The notes below the pieces were generated by a model. The model was given only the letters and a program-made list of their open reading frames with translations, had not been told where the DNA came from and did not search any database. The translations under genes and the position numbers were made by a program. A stretch of 60,740 nt of DNA from assembly GCA_964530825.1 (NCBI GenBank), contig CAZHCA010000026.1, forward strand, positions 1-60,740, given 5' to 3'. Source of the DNA: CAZHCA01 sp964530825. GTDB taxonomy: Bacteria > Bacteroidota > Bacteroidia > Chitinophagales > Saprospiraceae. Of this stretch, positions 33,533 to 41,716 are shown one piece after another (position 1 is the stretch's first letter; the number at the start of each line of letters is the position of its first letter).

Positions 33533-34576
33533 TCAGTGGGTCTGATCGAAAATTTCGACGATGGTCAATAGACTGTTAATGCTTTCAAAGTATTCCCGCA
33601 CCAATTCAAATGAAAGATTTGACCGAAAGAGGTTCGGTTCCAGGATATCCTGCGGGTCTTCAATAGCGACGTTGATTTCCCGATTGAAAAAAGAAATATA
33701 GATCGGTTTGCCGGTTTGCTCGCGGTAATGAACCAGGGCTTCCTGCATGGGCGGGCTCAAAATGCCTGCTACGTGCGTATCGAGGGTAGCGTAGGTGACA
33801 AAGTACGCATTGAACTTTTCGTTCATGATCTCATGCTCAACGTTATCGGCCCCCAGACGGGTAAAAGCTTTGATGGTGCGCATGAGGAAATGGCTGTATT
33901 CCCGGGGCCAGACGACCATCTGCCCCATGGTATCCTCCGGGAAAATGGCTTGCATAAAAATGCCCTTAAAGACCCGGACCAGGCCGGACCGGACGGGCGA
34001 CTTTTCTTCAATGCGCATTTCGCACAGCTCGAATGGCATCTCCCCAACCCGACCGGTTATCCGGTCTTCGACGTAGTAAATGTCAGCAGAGGTGTGTAAA
34101 ATGCGGCTGGATTGAAATAATGATTTGTCGATACCCGCCTTGGGGTCATAATGTAGGGTGCCTAAGTTTGGACCGTCATCAATAAAATCGAGGATGAGGC
34201 CGGTTACGTTGGGTTTGAAGGTGAGAATGAACTGCCGGATCCGGTAGCCCAGATAAGTCAAGTAGACCACCACGGGTAAGCTTATGAAAAGCGTGATCAA
34301 CCATAAACGCAGGTAAATCGCAAGCAGGGCAATTGCCAGCAGTAAGACCGTGGAAACCAGGATTAGCCGTAACAGGCGCACCCGGGCACGCTCCATCCGT
34401 TTCAGTTCCGGATAAATGGTTTGATTGTAATAGATTCGAAAATCTTCAAGTTGCCGCATAACTTGCTGTTCGACAATTTCCACGGATTGCACTTCCCAAC
34501 CAACCCCGGACCCCTCGAGCGGGTCTTTCTTTTCTGAAGCTACGCTTTTGGAAATTGCCCTTACTTCATTCTGCAA
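33533..34576 (-). CDS. DUF3137 domain membrane protein
   Basis: 347 residues. The N-terminal part is cytosolic, two close helices follow (LRLILVSTVLLLAIALLAIY, LWLITLFISLPVVVYLTYLG at about 70-115), then a beta-rich domain with the DUF3137 pattern (VEDRITGRVGEMPFELCEMR, VRVFKGIFMQ, FNAYFVTYA, KPIYISFFN). Function unknown; related proteins often have an outer GALF-like region that meets membranes. It is divergent from bamD with a 22-base gap, so the two may share control. Confidence 0.75.
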   Translation of the reverse strand: MQNEVRAISKSVASEKKDPLEGSGVGWEVQSVEIVEQQVMRQLEDFRIYYNQTIYPELKRMERARVRLLRLILVSTVLLLAIALLAIYLRLWLITLFISLPVVVYLTYLGYRIRQFILTFKPNVTGLILDFIDDGPNLGTLHYDPKAGIDKSLFQSSRILHTSADIYYVEDRITGRVGEMPFELCEMRIEEKSPVRSGLVRVFKGIFMQAIFPEDTMGQMVVWPREYSHFLMRTIKAFTRLGADNVEHEIMNEKFNAYFVTYATLDTHVAGILSPPMQEALVHYREQTGKPIYISFFNREINVAIEDPQDILEPNLFRSNLSFELVREYFESINSLLTIVEIFDQTH

Positions 34577-34583
34577 AAAAACG

Positions 34584-34591
34584 TATTTTTG
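34584..34591 (+). promoter_or_regulatory. -7 element next to the bamD start codon
   Basis: TATTTTTG fits TAnnTTTG exactly and ends 7 bases before the bamD ATG. A start site at the usual distance would make a nearly leaderless message. The -33 element is weak. Confidence 0.4.
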
Positions 34592-34598
34592 AGGCCTT

Positions 34599-35447
34599 AT
34601 GGAAAAAAAGTCATTACACAGGTATCTTTTCTGGTCGGTGTTGGTTCTGGGATTAATGGGCTGTAAAAGTCAGTTTGAGCGCATCCGCACCAGCGGGGAT
34701 CCGCAGTTGCTCTACAAGGCCGGCATGCAGTATTACGAGGAGGAAGAATATCAAAAGGCCCAGACTCTTTTCGAGCTGATCATCAGCAGTTATCGGGGGC
34801 GCAAAGAAGCCGAGGATCTGTTTTTCAAGTATGCTTACACTTATTACCACCTCGAAAGCTATATCCTAGCTTCCTACTACTTCAAAAATTTTTCGCAGAC
34901 TTATACCACGAGCGACAAGCGGGAGGAAGCCGATTTCATGATGGCCTACTGCAATTATAAACTGTCGCCGGTTTTCCGGCTGGATCAATCGTATACCATT
35001 CAGGCGATTGAGGAATTCCAGTTGTTTGTCAATACCTATCCGAACAGTGAACGAGTAGAGGAATGCAACCGCCTGATTGATGAATTACGGGCTAAACTGG
35101 AAAAAAAAGCCTTCACGGAAAGTAGGTTGTATTTTGACCTGCGTCAATATCAGGCAGCCATGCATACTTTTGAAAATCTGCTGCGTGACTTTCCCGAAAC
35201 ATCCAGGGCAGAAGAGGTCCGTTATTTCATTGTGCGATCTTCTTACCTGCTGGCCGAAAACTCCGTCCTCAGCAAACAGGGAGAGCGCTATCGCAGAACT
35301 ATCCAGCTCGCCGAAGAGTTTTTAGAGAAATACGGCAACAGCGACTACCGGCCGGAAGTCGAGGGCTTCCTGAAAAAATCGTCGTCAGAACAACAAACCA
35401 TCAAAAATGTCAGATATCAAAACCAAAGTGCAGGGATTAGATCCTAA
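34599..35447 (+). CDS. bamD: Outer-membrane assembly lipoprotein BamD
   Basis: 282 residues. The lipobox is LMGC at residues 19-22 and the mature part has TPR repeats: GMQYYEEEEYQKAQTLFELI, YHLESYILASYYFKNF, SYTIQAIEEFQLFVNTYPNS, RQYQAAMHTFENLLRDFP. BamD is a lipoprotein of the Bam complex that inserts beta-barrels into the outer membrane. The gene order bamD-rpoZ-coaBC-porD is common in Bacteroidota. The next gene starts 41 bases before the stop. Confidence 0.9.
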   Translation: MEKKSLHRYLFWSVLVLGLMGCKSQFERIRTSGDPQLLYKAGMQYYEEEEYQKAQTLFELIISSYRGRKEAEDLFFKYAYTYYHLESYILASYYFKNFSQTYTTSDKREEADFMMAYCNYKLSPVFRLDQSYTIQAIEEFQLFVNTYPNSERVEECNRLIDELRAKLEKKAFTESRLYFDLRQYQAAMHTFENLLRDFPETSRAEEVRYFIVRSSYLLAENSVLSKQGERYRRTIQLAEEFLEKYGNSDYRPEVEGFLKKSSSEQQTIKNVRYQNQSAGIRS

Positions 35448-35742
35448 CCTACGGGCCCGGAATGTGAATGAACTCTCCTCCAAAACGGGCAACGTCTACG
35501 AAGCACTGGCCATCATTGCCAAGCGTTCTAAGCAGTTGTCTATGGACCTCAAATACGAGCTACACCAGAAATTGGAAGAGTTCGCGATCTCCTCGGACGC
35601 AATCGAAGAGGTGAGCGAAAACAAAGAGCAAATCGAGATATCCAAGTTTTACGAGCGGTTACCCAACCCTACCGTAATCGCAACGGAGGAGTTCCTGGAA
35701 GGAGATCTCTACTTCCGCTATAATGAGCGCAAGAATCGTTAA
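35407..35742 (+). CDS. rpoZ: RNA polymerase omega subunit (Bacteroidota type)
   Basis: 111 residues. The block NVNELSSKTGNVYEALAIIA, then KRSKQLSMDLKYELHQKLEE and ISKFYERLPNPTVIATEEFL match the omega-like proteins of Bacteroidota, which are longer than E. coli RpoZ and lack strong similarity to it. It promotes assembly of RNA polymerase around beta-prime. It overlaps the bamD end by 41 bases in another frame, so translation is likely coupled. Confidence 0.85.
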   Translation: MSDIKTKVQGLDPNLRARNVNELSSKTGNVYEALAIIAKRSKQLSMDLKYELHQKLEEFAISSDAIEEVSENKEQIEISKFYERLPNPTVIATEEFLEGDLYFRYNERKNR

Positions 35743-35796
35743 TGTTAGGCGGCAACCCTCCAGGGGTTGACAGCATAGGGTACAACCTGTCTCCTT

Positions 35797-37017
35797 ATGG
35801 CTTTGTCACTAAAAGGCCGAAATATTCTACTGGGTGTAACGGGAAGCATTGCCGCCTACAAAGCGGCCGTCCTTACCCGTTTATTCATTAAAGCTGGCGC
35901 GGAGGTGCAGGTGCTCATGACACCCGATGCGACCCATTTCATTACGCCCCTCACTTTATCGACCCTTTCCCGCCGCCCCGTTTATCACCGTGTCGCTTCC
36001 GAATCGGGCTGGAATAACCACGTCGAGCTCGGACTTTGGGCTGATGCCATGGTGGTTGCGCCCGCCACGGCAACGACCTTAGCCAAAATGGCGCAAGGGC
36101 TAAGCAATTCCATGGTGGTAGCAACGTACTTGTCGGCCCGTTGTCCGGTATTCTTTGCGCCGGCAATGGACCTAGACATGTGGATCCATCCGGCTACCCG
36201 CCGCAATGTAGAAAGCCTCCAAAATTACGGTAATCACCTAATCCCCGTCGAATACGGTGAACTGGCCAGTGGGCTGGTAGGCTCCGGTCGCATGGCCGAA
36301 CCAGAGCACATCGTGTCGCATCTGGCCGACTTCTTCCGACAGACGGCACCCCTGGCCGGACAGCAATGGCTGGTCACGGCGGGACCCACCTACGAGCCGA
36401 TCGATCCGGTGCGGTTTATAGGTAATCATTCCTCCGGTAAAATGGGGGTAGCCGTTGCGGAAGCAGCCGCCCGCCAAGGGGCCACCGTCGAATTGGTGCT
36501 CGGTCCCAGCGCCCTGTACCCCGAGCATGAGCGCCTGAACGTACACCGGGTAACAACGGCCCGGGAAATGCTGGAAACCGCCCGCCCGTTTTTTGCCGGT
36601 AGCCAGGTATCAGTTTTTGCTGCTGCTGTTGCCGACTACCGACCACTGGATGTTGCCCCCGAGAAAATCAAGAAAGCCGACGAACAGATGCAAATAGCTT
36701 TGGTGCGTAACCCCGACATTGCTGCGCATCTCGGAGCCCAAAAGCAAGCCGGGCAAGTAACCGTCGGCTTCGCTCTGGAGACCGAAAACGAGGCGGCCAA
36801 CGCCCGGGCTAAATTGGATAAAAAAAACTTCGATTTGCTGGTACTCAATTCCCTACGGGATCAAGGCGCCGGATTTGGGCACCCTACCAACCGCGTAACG
36901 ATTTTCAGTCGCTATCATAATAAGACCGAAAAATCCGAGTTAAAGACCAAAGCTGCTGTCGCCGAAGATATTATTGAAGCCGTGGTGAGCATACAGCAGC
37001 GGCAAAAAATCAGCTGA
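35797..37017 (+). CDS. coaBC: CoaBC: phosphopantothenoylcysteine decarboxylase / phosphopantothenate-cysteine ligase
   Basis: 406 residues. The CoaC half is at 1-185 (GVTGSIAAYKAA, the catalytic His in NNHVELG, PAMDLDMW, and the GSGRMAEP lid) and the CoaB half at 190-400 (VTAGPTYEPIDPVRFIGNHS, SGKMG, AAVADYRP). It carries out the second and third steps of coenzyme A synthesis from phosphopantothenate using CTP and FMN. The two halves are fused as in most bacteria. Its stop overlaps the start of porD by one base. Confidence 0.93.
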   Translation: MALSLKGRNILLGVTGSIAAYKAAVLTRLFIKAGAEVQVLMTPDATHFITPLTLSTLSRRPVYHRVASESGWNNHVELGLWADAMVVAPATATTLAKMAQGLSNSMVVATYLSARCPVFFAPAMDLDMWIHPATRRNVESLQNYGNHLIPVEYGELASGLVGSGRMAEPEHIVSHLADFFRQTAPLAGQQWLVTAGPTYEPIDPVRFIGNHSSGKMGVAVAEAAARQGATVELVLGPSALYPEHERLNVHRVTTAREMLETARPFFAGSQVSVFAAAVADYRPLDVAPEKIKKADEQMQIALVRNPDIAAHLGAQKQAGQVTVGFALETENEAANARAKLDKKNFDLLVLNSLRDQGAGFGHPTNRVTIFSRYHNKTEKSELKTKAAVAEDIIEAVVSIQQRQKIS

Positions 37018-37925
37018 TGATGAAAAAATGCATATTCATTCTGCTCACGCTAGTATGTTGGACCCTCGGACTGGACGCACAGGAGCTGAATTGCTCGGTA
37101 AAAATCAATACCCAAAAGTTACAAACGACCGACCCGCAAGTATTCGCTACGCTGGAGCAGACGATCACCGAATTTCTGAATAGTACCAAATGGACCAATG
37201 ACTACTACGAAGCCGATGAACGCATCCAGTGCAACTGCTTGTTGGTCATCCAGGAAGAAATCTCAGAGACGCGGTTCAAGGCCGACCTGACCATTCAGGC
37301 AACCCGCCCCGTCTACGGCAGCGATTACGGAACGGCATTGATCAATCACCTGGATCGCAATGTCGTTTTCAACTACGAGCAATTCCAACCCTTGATCTTC
37401 AGCCGGAATACTTATAACGATAACCTCTCGGCAGTTCTTTCGTTCTACGCTTTCATCATTTTGGGCATGGACTATGACTCTTTTGCGCCGCTGGGCGGTG
37501 AGCCCTATCTACAAGTTGCTCAGGAAATCGTCAACACCATTCCCGAAGCTGCTGCACAAGCAAATGGCGGATGGCGTTCCTTGGGGAGCAACCAGCAAAA
37601 CCGCTTTTGGCTGATCGAGAACTTGCTCTCCCCTCGCGTGCGTCCTTATCGCCAAGCTATGTATAATTACCATCGCCAAGGCCTGGACCTGATGCATAAG
37701 GACCCCAACGCCGGAAGAGCGATCATGCTCCAGGCGCTTGAAGACATCGGAGGAGTAAACCAGGCCTATCCCAACTCCATGATCGTACAGGTCTTTACCA
37801 ATACCAAGCGAAGCGAAATTATTGAGGTATTCAAGGGCGCACCCCGCGCCGAACAAAATAAGACCATTCAGACCATGGTGAATATGGATGCCACCAACGC
37901 TTCTGCTTACCGGGAAATTAGATAA
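37017..37925 (+). CDS. porD: PorD-like (DUF4835) T9SS-associated protein
   Basis: 302 residues with signal peptide MMKKCIFILLTLVCWTLGLD. The DUF4835 pattern is complete: ELNCSVKINTQKLQTTDPQV, NSTKWTNDYYEADERIQCNC, FSRNTYNDNLSAVLSFYAFI, and LGMDYDSFAPLGGEPYLQ. The family is annotated as PorD, a periplasmic factor needed for type IX secretion in Porphyromonas gingivalis, and it usually follows coaBC as here. Its exact biochemical role is unknown. The two T9SS cargo proteins in the window fit with an active pathway. Confidence 0.85.
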   Translation: MMKKCIFILLTLVCWTLGLDAQELNCSVKINTQKLQTTDPQVFATLEQTITEFLNSTKWTNDYYEADERIQCNCLLVIQEEISETRFKADLTIQATRPVYGSDYGTALINHLDRNVVFNYEQFQPLIFSRNTYNDNLSAVLSFYAFIILGMDYDSFAPLGGEPYLQVAQEIVNTIPEAAAQANGGWRSLGSNQQNRFWLIENLLSPRVRPYRQAMYNYHRQGLDLMHKDPNAGRAIMLQALEDIGGVNQAYPNSMIVQVFTNTKRSEIIEVFKGAPRAEQNKTIQTMVNMDATNASAYREIR

Positions 37926-38082
37926 AACCGGTTTTCAAACTGGACTCCAGGCATACCTCCCGACCACGCACATGGTGGTATCCTTTGGCGGAAACCATGG
38001 GGTGCGATGCTGCAAGCCTGTCGATGGGGATTCATAACGATGCCTCACTGAATACTACGGGCTTTAAGGGAAAAAATCGATA

Positions 38083-38112
38083 TTGCATCTTCCGGCGTAT
38101 GTGTTATTTTTA
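38083..38112 (+). promoter_or_regulatory. Predicted promoter of purN
   Basis: TTG (38083-38085), 19 bases, then TATTTTTA (38105-38112). It sits over an in-frame ATG at 38083, which therefore cannot be the translated start. Confidence 0.5.
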
Positions 38113-38127
38113 ATTAAAGCTGCTTGT

Positions 38128-38703
38128 GTGAAGAACATTGCTATTTTTGCCTCAGGGACCGGAACCAACGCCCAGAAGGTGGTCGAGCATTTTTCCGGCC
38201 ATCCCCACATCCAGGTGGCCCTTATCGTGAGCAACCGGTCCGAAGCAAAAGTGCTGCATATGGCCCGGGAGAAAAGAGTTGACTATTACGTTACCCATCG
38301 CGATGAATTTTACCAAACTGAAATCGTTTTACATCTGCTGCAGCGCTACGCTATTGACTTTGTCGTATTAGCCGGTTTTCTGTGGTTGATACCAAAATAC
38401 TTGCTCGATGCGTTTCCTAATCGAATGGTTAATCTGCATCCCGCACTGTTACCCCGTTTCGGAGGAAAAGGAATGTATGGCATGCGGGTCCACAAAGCAG
38501 TAAAAAAAGCCGGTGAGCAAGAATCAGGTATCACCATTCATTACGTGAATGAAAACTACGATGAGGGCGCCGTGGTGCTACAAAAACGGGTAACGGTAGA
38601 CCCCCAAGATCAACCTGCGGATATAGCTGCTAAAGTACAGGCCCTGGAGCATCGCTACCTGGCACCGACCGTAGAACAGCTAGTCCTAAATTTGAATAAA
38701 TAA
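38128..38703 (+). CDS. purN: Phosphoribosylglycinamide formyltransferase
   Basis: 191 residues starting with GTG (VKNIAIFASGTGTNAQKVVE). PurN motifs are ASGTGTNAQ, VSNRSEAKVLHMA, LAGFLWLIPKYLL, VNLHPALLPRFGG with the catalytic Asn/His, and the later Asp in YDEGAVVLQ. It transfers a formyl group from 10-formyl-THF to GAR in purine synthesis. I chose GTG because the upstream ATG (38083) adds an unrelated hydrophobic leader and lies inside the promoter. The spacing from the -7 element is short (about 15 bases), so the leader is brief. Confidence 0.88.
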   Translation: MKNIAIFASGTGTNAQKVVEHFSGHPHIQVALIVSNRSEAKVLHMAREKRVDYYVTHRDEFYQTEIVLHLLQRYAIDFVVLAGFLWLIPKYLLDAFPNRMVNLHPALLPRFGGKGMYGMRVHKAVKKAGEQESGITIHYVNENYDEGAVVLQKRVTVDPQDQPADIAAKVQALEHRYLAPTVEQLVLNLNK

Positions 38704-38709
38704 TTGACT

Positions 38710-40689
38710 ATGAAAACTTCCTACCTAAAGTTCCTGCTACTACTGACAGTACTCCTAACCACCGCCTCAGCAGTAAGCGCTCAGAAGAAAATGAGTTGGC
38801 GGAAACACCGCAAAGCAGCCGAAGCGGCATTCGAAACGGGTGATTACGGCGAAGCGGGCTACCATTACCAACAGGCCTGGCAAAAGAAAAAGAAAAAGAC
38901 GGAATTGATTTTTAAAGCAGGTGAGGCCTTTTACCTCGATCGCAATTATCGCGATGCGGCGTCCGCCTACCAAGAGGTGAAAGATGAAAATGACGAATAT
39001 GAGCTCGTTGGGTTAAAGTATGCGCGCAGCCTGAAGCAAGATGGTCAGTACGATAAAGCCATTAATGCCTTCGAAGCCTTTAATGCCTCTTACACCGGCG
39101 ACGGGAAGGCGATTCTAGAAGAAATCATTCGCACCGAAGTGCAGGGAGCCGAGCTTGCCAAACAACTGATGGCCAACCCCAAAGAGATGGATTTCGAACA
39201 CTTGCCAGGCACCATCAATACGGATGCCGAAGAGTTTGCTGCGGTACCGTTTTCCGACGAGGTAATATATTATACCTCCACCAGTGGCGACCGCGCTCGG
39301 ATTTACAGTTCCATTCAGGGAGAAGGTGGCTGGACCAAGGGGCGAACGCCCGAAAACTTTCCCGTCATCACCGATGGGCACTATGCGCACGGGTCCCTCT
39401 CACCCGACGGCCAGCAATTCTATTTTTCGATCTGTAACGACAACGATCCCTACAATAATATTACTTCCCGCTGCGAGCTCTACGTCGTACGGCGCAATGG
39501 CTCCAACTGGTCAAAGCCGGAAAAGCTTCCCTCGACAATTAATGTAGATGGCTTTACGACTACGCAGCCCAATGTGGTCTATAATGGCGACGTGGAAATG
39601 CTTTTCTTCGCCTCTGATCGCAAAGGTGGACGCGGCGGCATGGATATTTGGTACGTAGCGCGCAACCGCAGCCAGGGAGGAAGTAATTTCTCTGCACCGG
39701 TCAACCTGGGACCCACCATCAACACCTTGGGCGACGAGATGGCTCCCTTCTACGATAACCAGGATCAGATCCTGTACTTCGCCTCTAATGGGCATCCATC
39801 CATGGGTGGCTTTGACATTTTTGCGGCCCGCGGTAGTTTAAGCAACTGGTCAATCCCCGAAAATCAGGGGGTACCCATCAACTCTTCGGCCGATGATTAT
39901 TTTTATACCCGGTCCAACTCCGGCGCTCTAGGTTTTGTGAGTTCCAACCGGGTTTTCGCTGGGGAAAAACTCAACACCACTAATGATGATGTGTACGAGT
40001 TCCGCCTTACTCCACGCACAATGATGCTCGAAGGCCAGGTTTTTGAAGAGGCAACCGATAATCCATTGACGCCCTATACCCTCAGCCTCTATGAAATCAA
40101 CCAGAACGGAGAGGAAAACCTGATTCTGAACCGGCAGTTCAGCACCCCTGATTACCGCTTCGAGGTGTTGCCTAACCGGCAGTTTATGATCCAGGTGAAC
40201 CGCGAGGGGTACCGGCCTGCAGGATATACCTTCACAACGGATAATCCCAATGTTTTTTCTTACGGGCAACCTATCTATCTTGCGAAAATGGATCTGCCGC
40301 CGGAACCCGAAACTCCAACAGAGCCGGAAGGGGAGTCAGGGAACGAAGCTTTTCCGGAGGTAGAATATACTGCCCGCGGCTTTGGGCCCTACGATAAAAA
40401 GGAATACGTTTCTTCCGCACCGCGTTTCGACGGCACCTACTACAAGGTCCAGATCATTGCAACGCGCAAATATGCTCCGGACAATTCCAAATTTGCCGGC
40501 GTCGAGTCAATGGGCGAGGTGCATACCGAAGCTCTGACCGGAAACAATTTAACCCGGGTGCTCGTTGGTACTTATTTTACGGGCGAAGAGGCCAAAGCGG
40601 CTCAGTCACAGCTACGCCAGATGGGCTTTAGCGGGGCTTTTGTGGTGAAATACGAAGACGGTATCCGCTTCGGTCGTGTGAATTTGTGA
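38710..40689 (+). CDS. PorE-like protein: TPR, PD40 propeller and SPOR domain
   Basis: 659 residues with signal peptide MKTSYLKFLLLLTVLLTTAS. TPR repeats (35-140: RKHRKAAEAAFETGDYGEAG, NYRDAASAYQEVKD), a PD40 beta-propeller (165-430: GHYAHGSLSPDGQQFYFSI, EMLFFASDRKGGRGGMDIWY, ILYFASNGHPSMGGFDIF), a carboxypeptidase-regulatory-like domain (430-530), a proline/glutamate linker, then a SPOR domain (about 575-659: YYKVQIIATRKYAP). The order TPR-PD40-CRD is that of T9SS protein PorE, but the C-terminus has SPOR in place of OmpA. Both bind peptidoglycan, so it is probably a periplasmic anchor. It starts seven bases after purN. Confidence 0.8.
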   Translation: MKTSYLKFLLLLTVLLTTASAVSAQKKMSWRKHRKAAEAAFETGDYGEAGYHYQQAWQKKKKKTELIFKAGEAFYLDRNYRDAASAYQEVKDENDEYELVGLKYARSLKQDGQYDKAINAFEAFNASYTGDGKAILEEIIRTEVQGAELAKQLMANPKEMDFEHLPGTINTDAEEFAAVPFSDEVIYYTSTSGDRARIYSSIQGEGGWTKGRTPENFPVITDGHYAHGSLSPDGQQFYFSICNDNDPYNNITSRCELYVVRRNGSNWSKPEKLPSTINVDGFTTTQPNVVYNGDVEMLFFASDRKGGRGGMDIWYVARNRSQGGSNFSAPVNLGPTINTLGDEMAPFYDNQDQILYFASNGHPSMGGFDIFAARGSLSNWSIPENQGVPINSSADDYFYTRSNSGALGFVSSNRVFAGEKLNTTNDDVYEFRLTPRTMMLEGQVFEEATDNPLTPYTLSLYEINQNGEENLILNRQFSTPDYRFEVLPNRQFMIQVNREGYRPAGYTFTTDNPNVFSYGQPIYLAKMDLPPEPETPTEPEGESGNEAFPEVEYTARGFGPYDKKEYVSSAPRFDGTYYKVQIIATRKYAPDNSKFAGVESMGEVHTEALTGNNLTRVLVGTYFTGEEAKAAQSQLRQMGFSGAFVVKYEDGIRFGRVNL

Positions 40690-40711
40690 CCGGCTAGGTC
40701 CAGAAGGAAGG

Positions 40712-40749
40712 AAAAAGGGCGGTGCATATAGGGCGGCGCCTCCCTTTTT
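40712..40749. terminator. Bidirectional terminator
   Basis: AAAAAGGG and CCCTTTTT pair around a GC-rich inner stem (GGTGC, GGCGCC). Separates the convergent PorE-like and PLP-enzyme genes, touching the last two bases of the second. Confidence 0.7.
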
Positions 40750-41713
40750 ACATTTCCAGCAAGCTTACACCATAGCGCAGGTTAAAACCCTGAATACCTT
40801 GTAAACCGCCGGTATGGATAAGTATAACCCGGCTTCCGGCCGGGAAGAAATCCTCTTCAATCAGTTTCCCGATGCCGTAGAATAGCTTGGCAGTATAAAT
40901 GGGATCCAGAGGAAATCCGAATCGGTTGTGAAAATCAATCATGTATAAAACGAGGTCCGGCGGACATTTTCCGTAACCACCAAAATGAAAGCGATTGATG
41001 AGCGTCCAGCGGCCTTGAAAAACATCCGGGTTTTCCCACCATTGTGTAACCAAATCTGCCAATCGATCCCCTTTCAGAGCGGGTAAGACCAAAGTGTGCA
41101 CCTCGGACGGTGCACTGCTGATCAATCCGGCTGCCGTTCCGCCGGTGCCGGCTGATACGGCCCAGAAATCATTCGCCTGCGCCGGGCTCGTTTGCCAACC
41201 TAGTTCGTGGGCAAGTGCCTGCATCCCGCCCAGCGCCGCTTCGTCGGAACCACCCTCCGGCAAGCGGTAGGCCCACCGCCATTCCGGAGGTATTTTTTCT
41301 GTTACCCAGTCCCGGTCCGATTTACGGCGATAATCCGCCCGGCTCCAGAAAGTGATTTGCATACCATGCACCAAGGCCTGGTGAAGGGTAGGATTCAACG
41401 GCTCGGTGGGTTCGCCCCGTACAATGCCATAGGTCTGGAATCCAAAAAGGTAACCCGCCGCCGCCACGGCCGCCAGGTGGTTGGAGTAGGCCCCTCCGAA
41501 GGTGAGAAGAGCCCGGTAGCCTTGCCGTTTTGCACGTTTCAAATTAGGAGCAAGCTTGCGCCACTTGTTGCCACAGAAAGCCCGGCTGCCCAGCGGCGTA
41601 ACCCACAGCAGCCGGTCGTCGCGTTTTACCCAGACCTCGACTCCGTTTTGTTCGTAGAGCTTTGCAAGCGGACTGGCCGAATGCGCCGTTAATTCGGATA
41701 GCGATAGCATCAT
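40748..41713 (-). CDS. PLP-dependent enzyme, ACC deaminase / D-cysteine desulfhydrase family
   Basis: 321 residues. The PLP lysine sits in FCGNKWRKLAPNL (GNKxRKL), and the cofactor-phosphate loop in SAGTGGTAAGL. The fold is that of tryptophan synthase beta-like enzymes, with TFGGAYSNHLAAVAAA as the ACC-deaminase/D-cysteine desulfhydrase hallmark. Substrate (1-aminocyclopropane-1-carboxylate, D-cysteine or another amino acid) cannot be fixed from the sequence. The start is uncertain between ATG at 41713 and 41710. Convergent with the PorE-like gene; the M16 peptidase ends three bases upstream and is probably cotranscribed. Confidence 0.85.
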   Translation of the reverse strand: MMLSLSELTAHSASPLAKLYEQNGVEVWVKRDDRLLWVTPLGSRAFCGNKWRKLAPNLKRAKRQGYRALLTFGGAYSNHLAAVAAAGYLFGFQTYGIVRGEPTEPLNPTLHQALVHGMQITFWSRADYRRKSDRDWVTEKIPPEWRWAYRLPEGGSDEAALGGMQALAHELGWQTSPAQANDFWAVSAGTGGTAAGLISSAPSEVHTLVLPALKGDRLADLVTQWWENPDVFQGRWTLINRFHFGGYGKCPPDLVLYMIDFHNRFGFPLDPIYTAKLFYGIGKLIEEDFFPAGSRVILIHTGGLQGIQGFNLRYGVSLLEM

Positions 41714-41716
41714 CGA

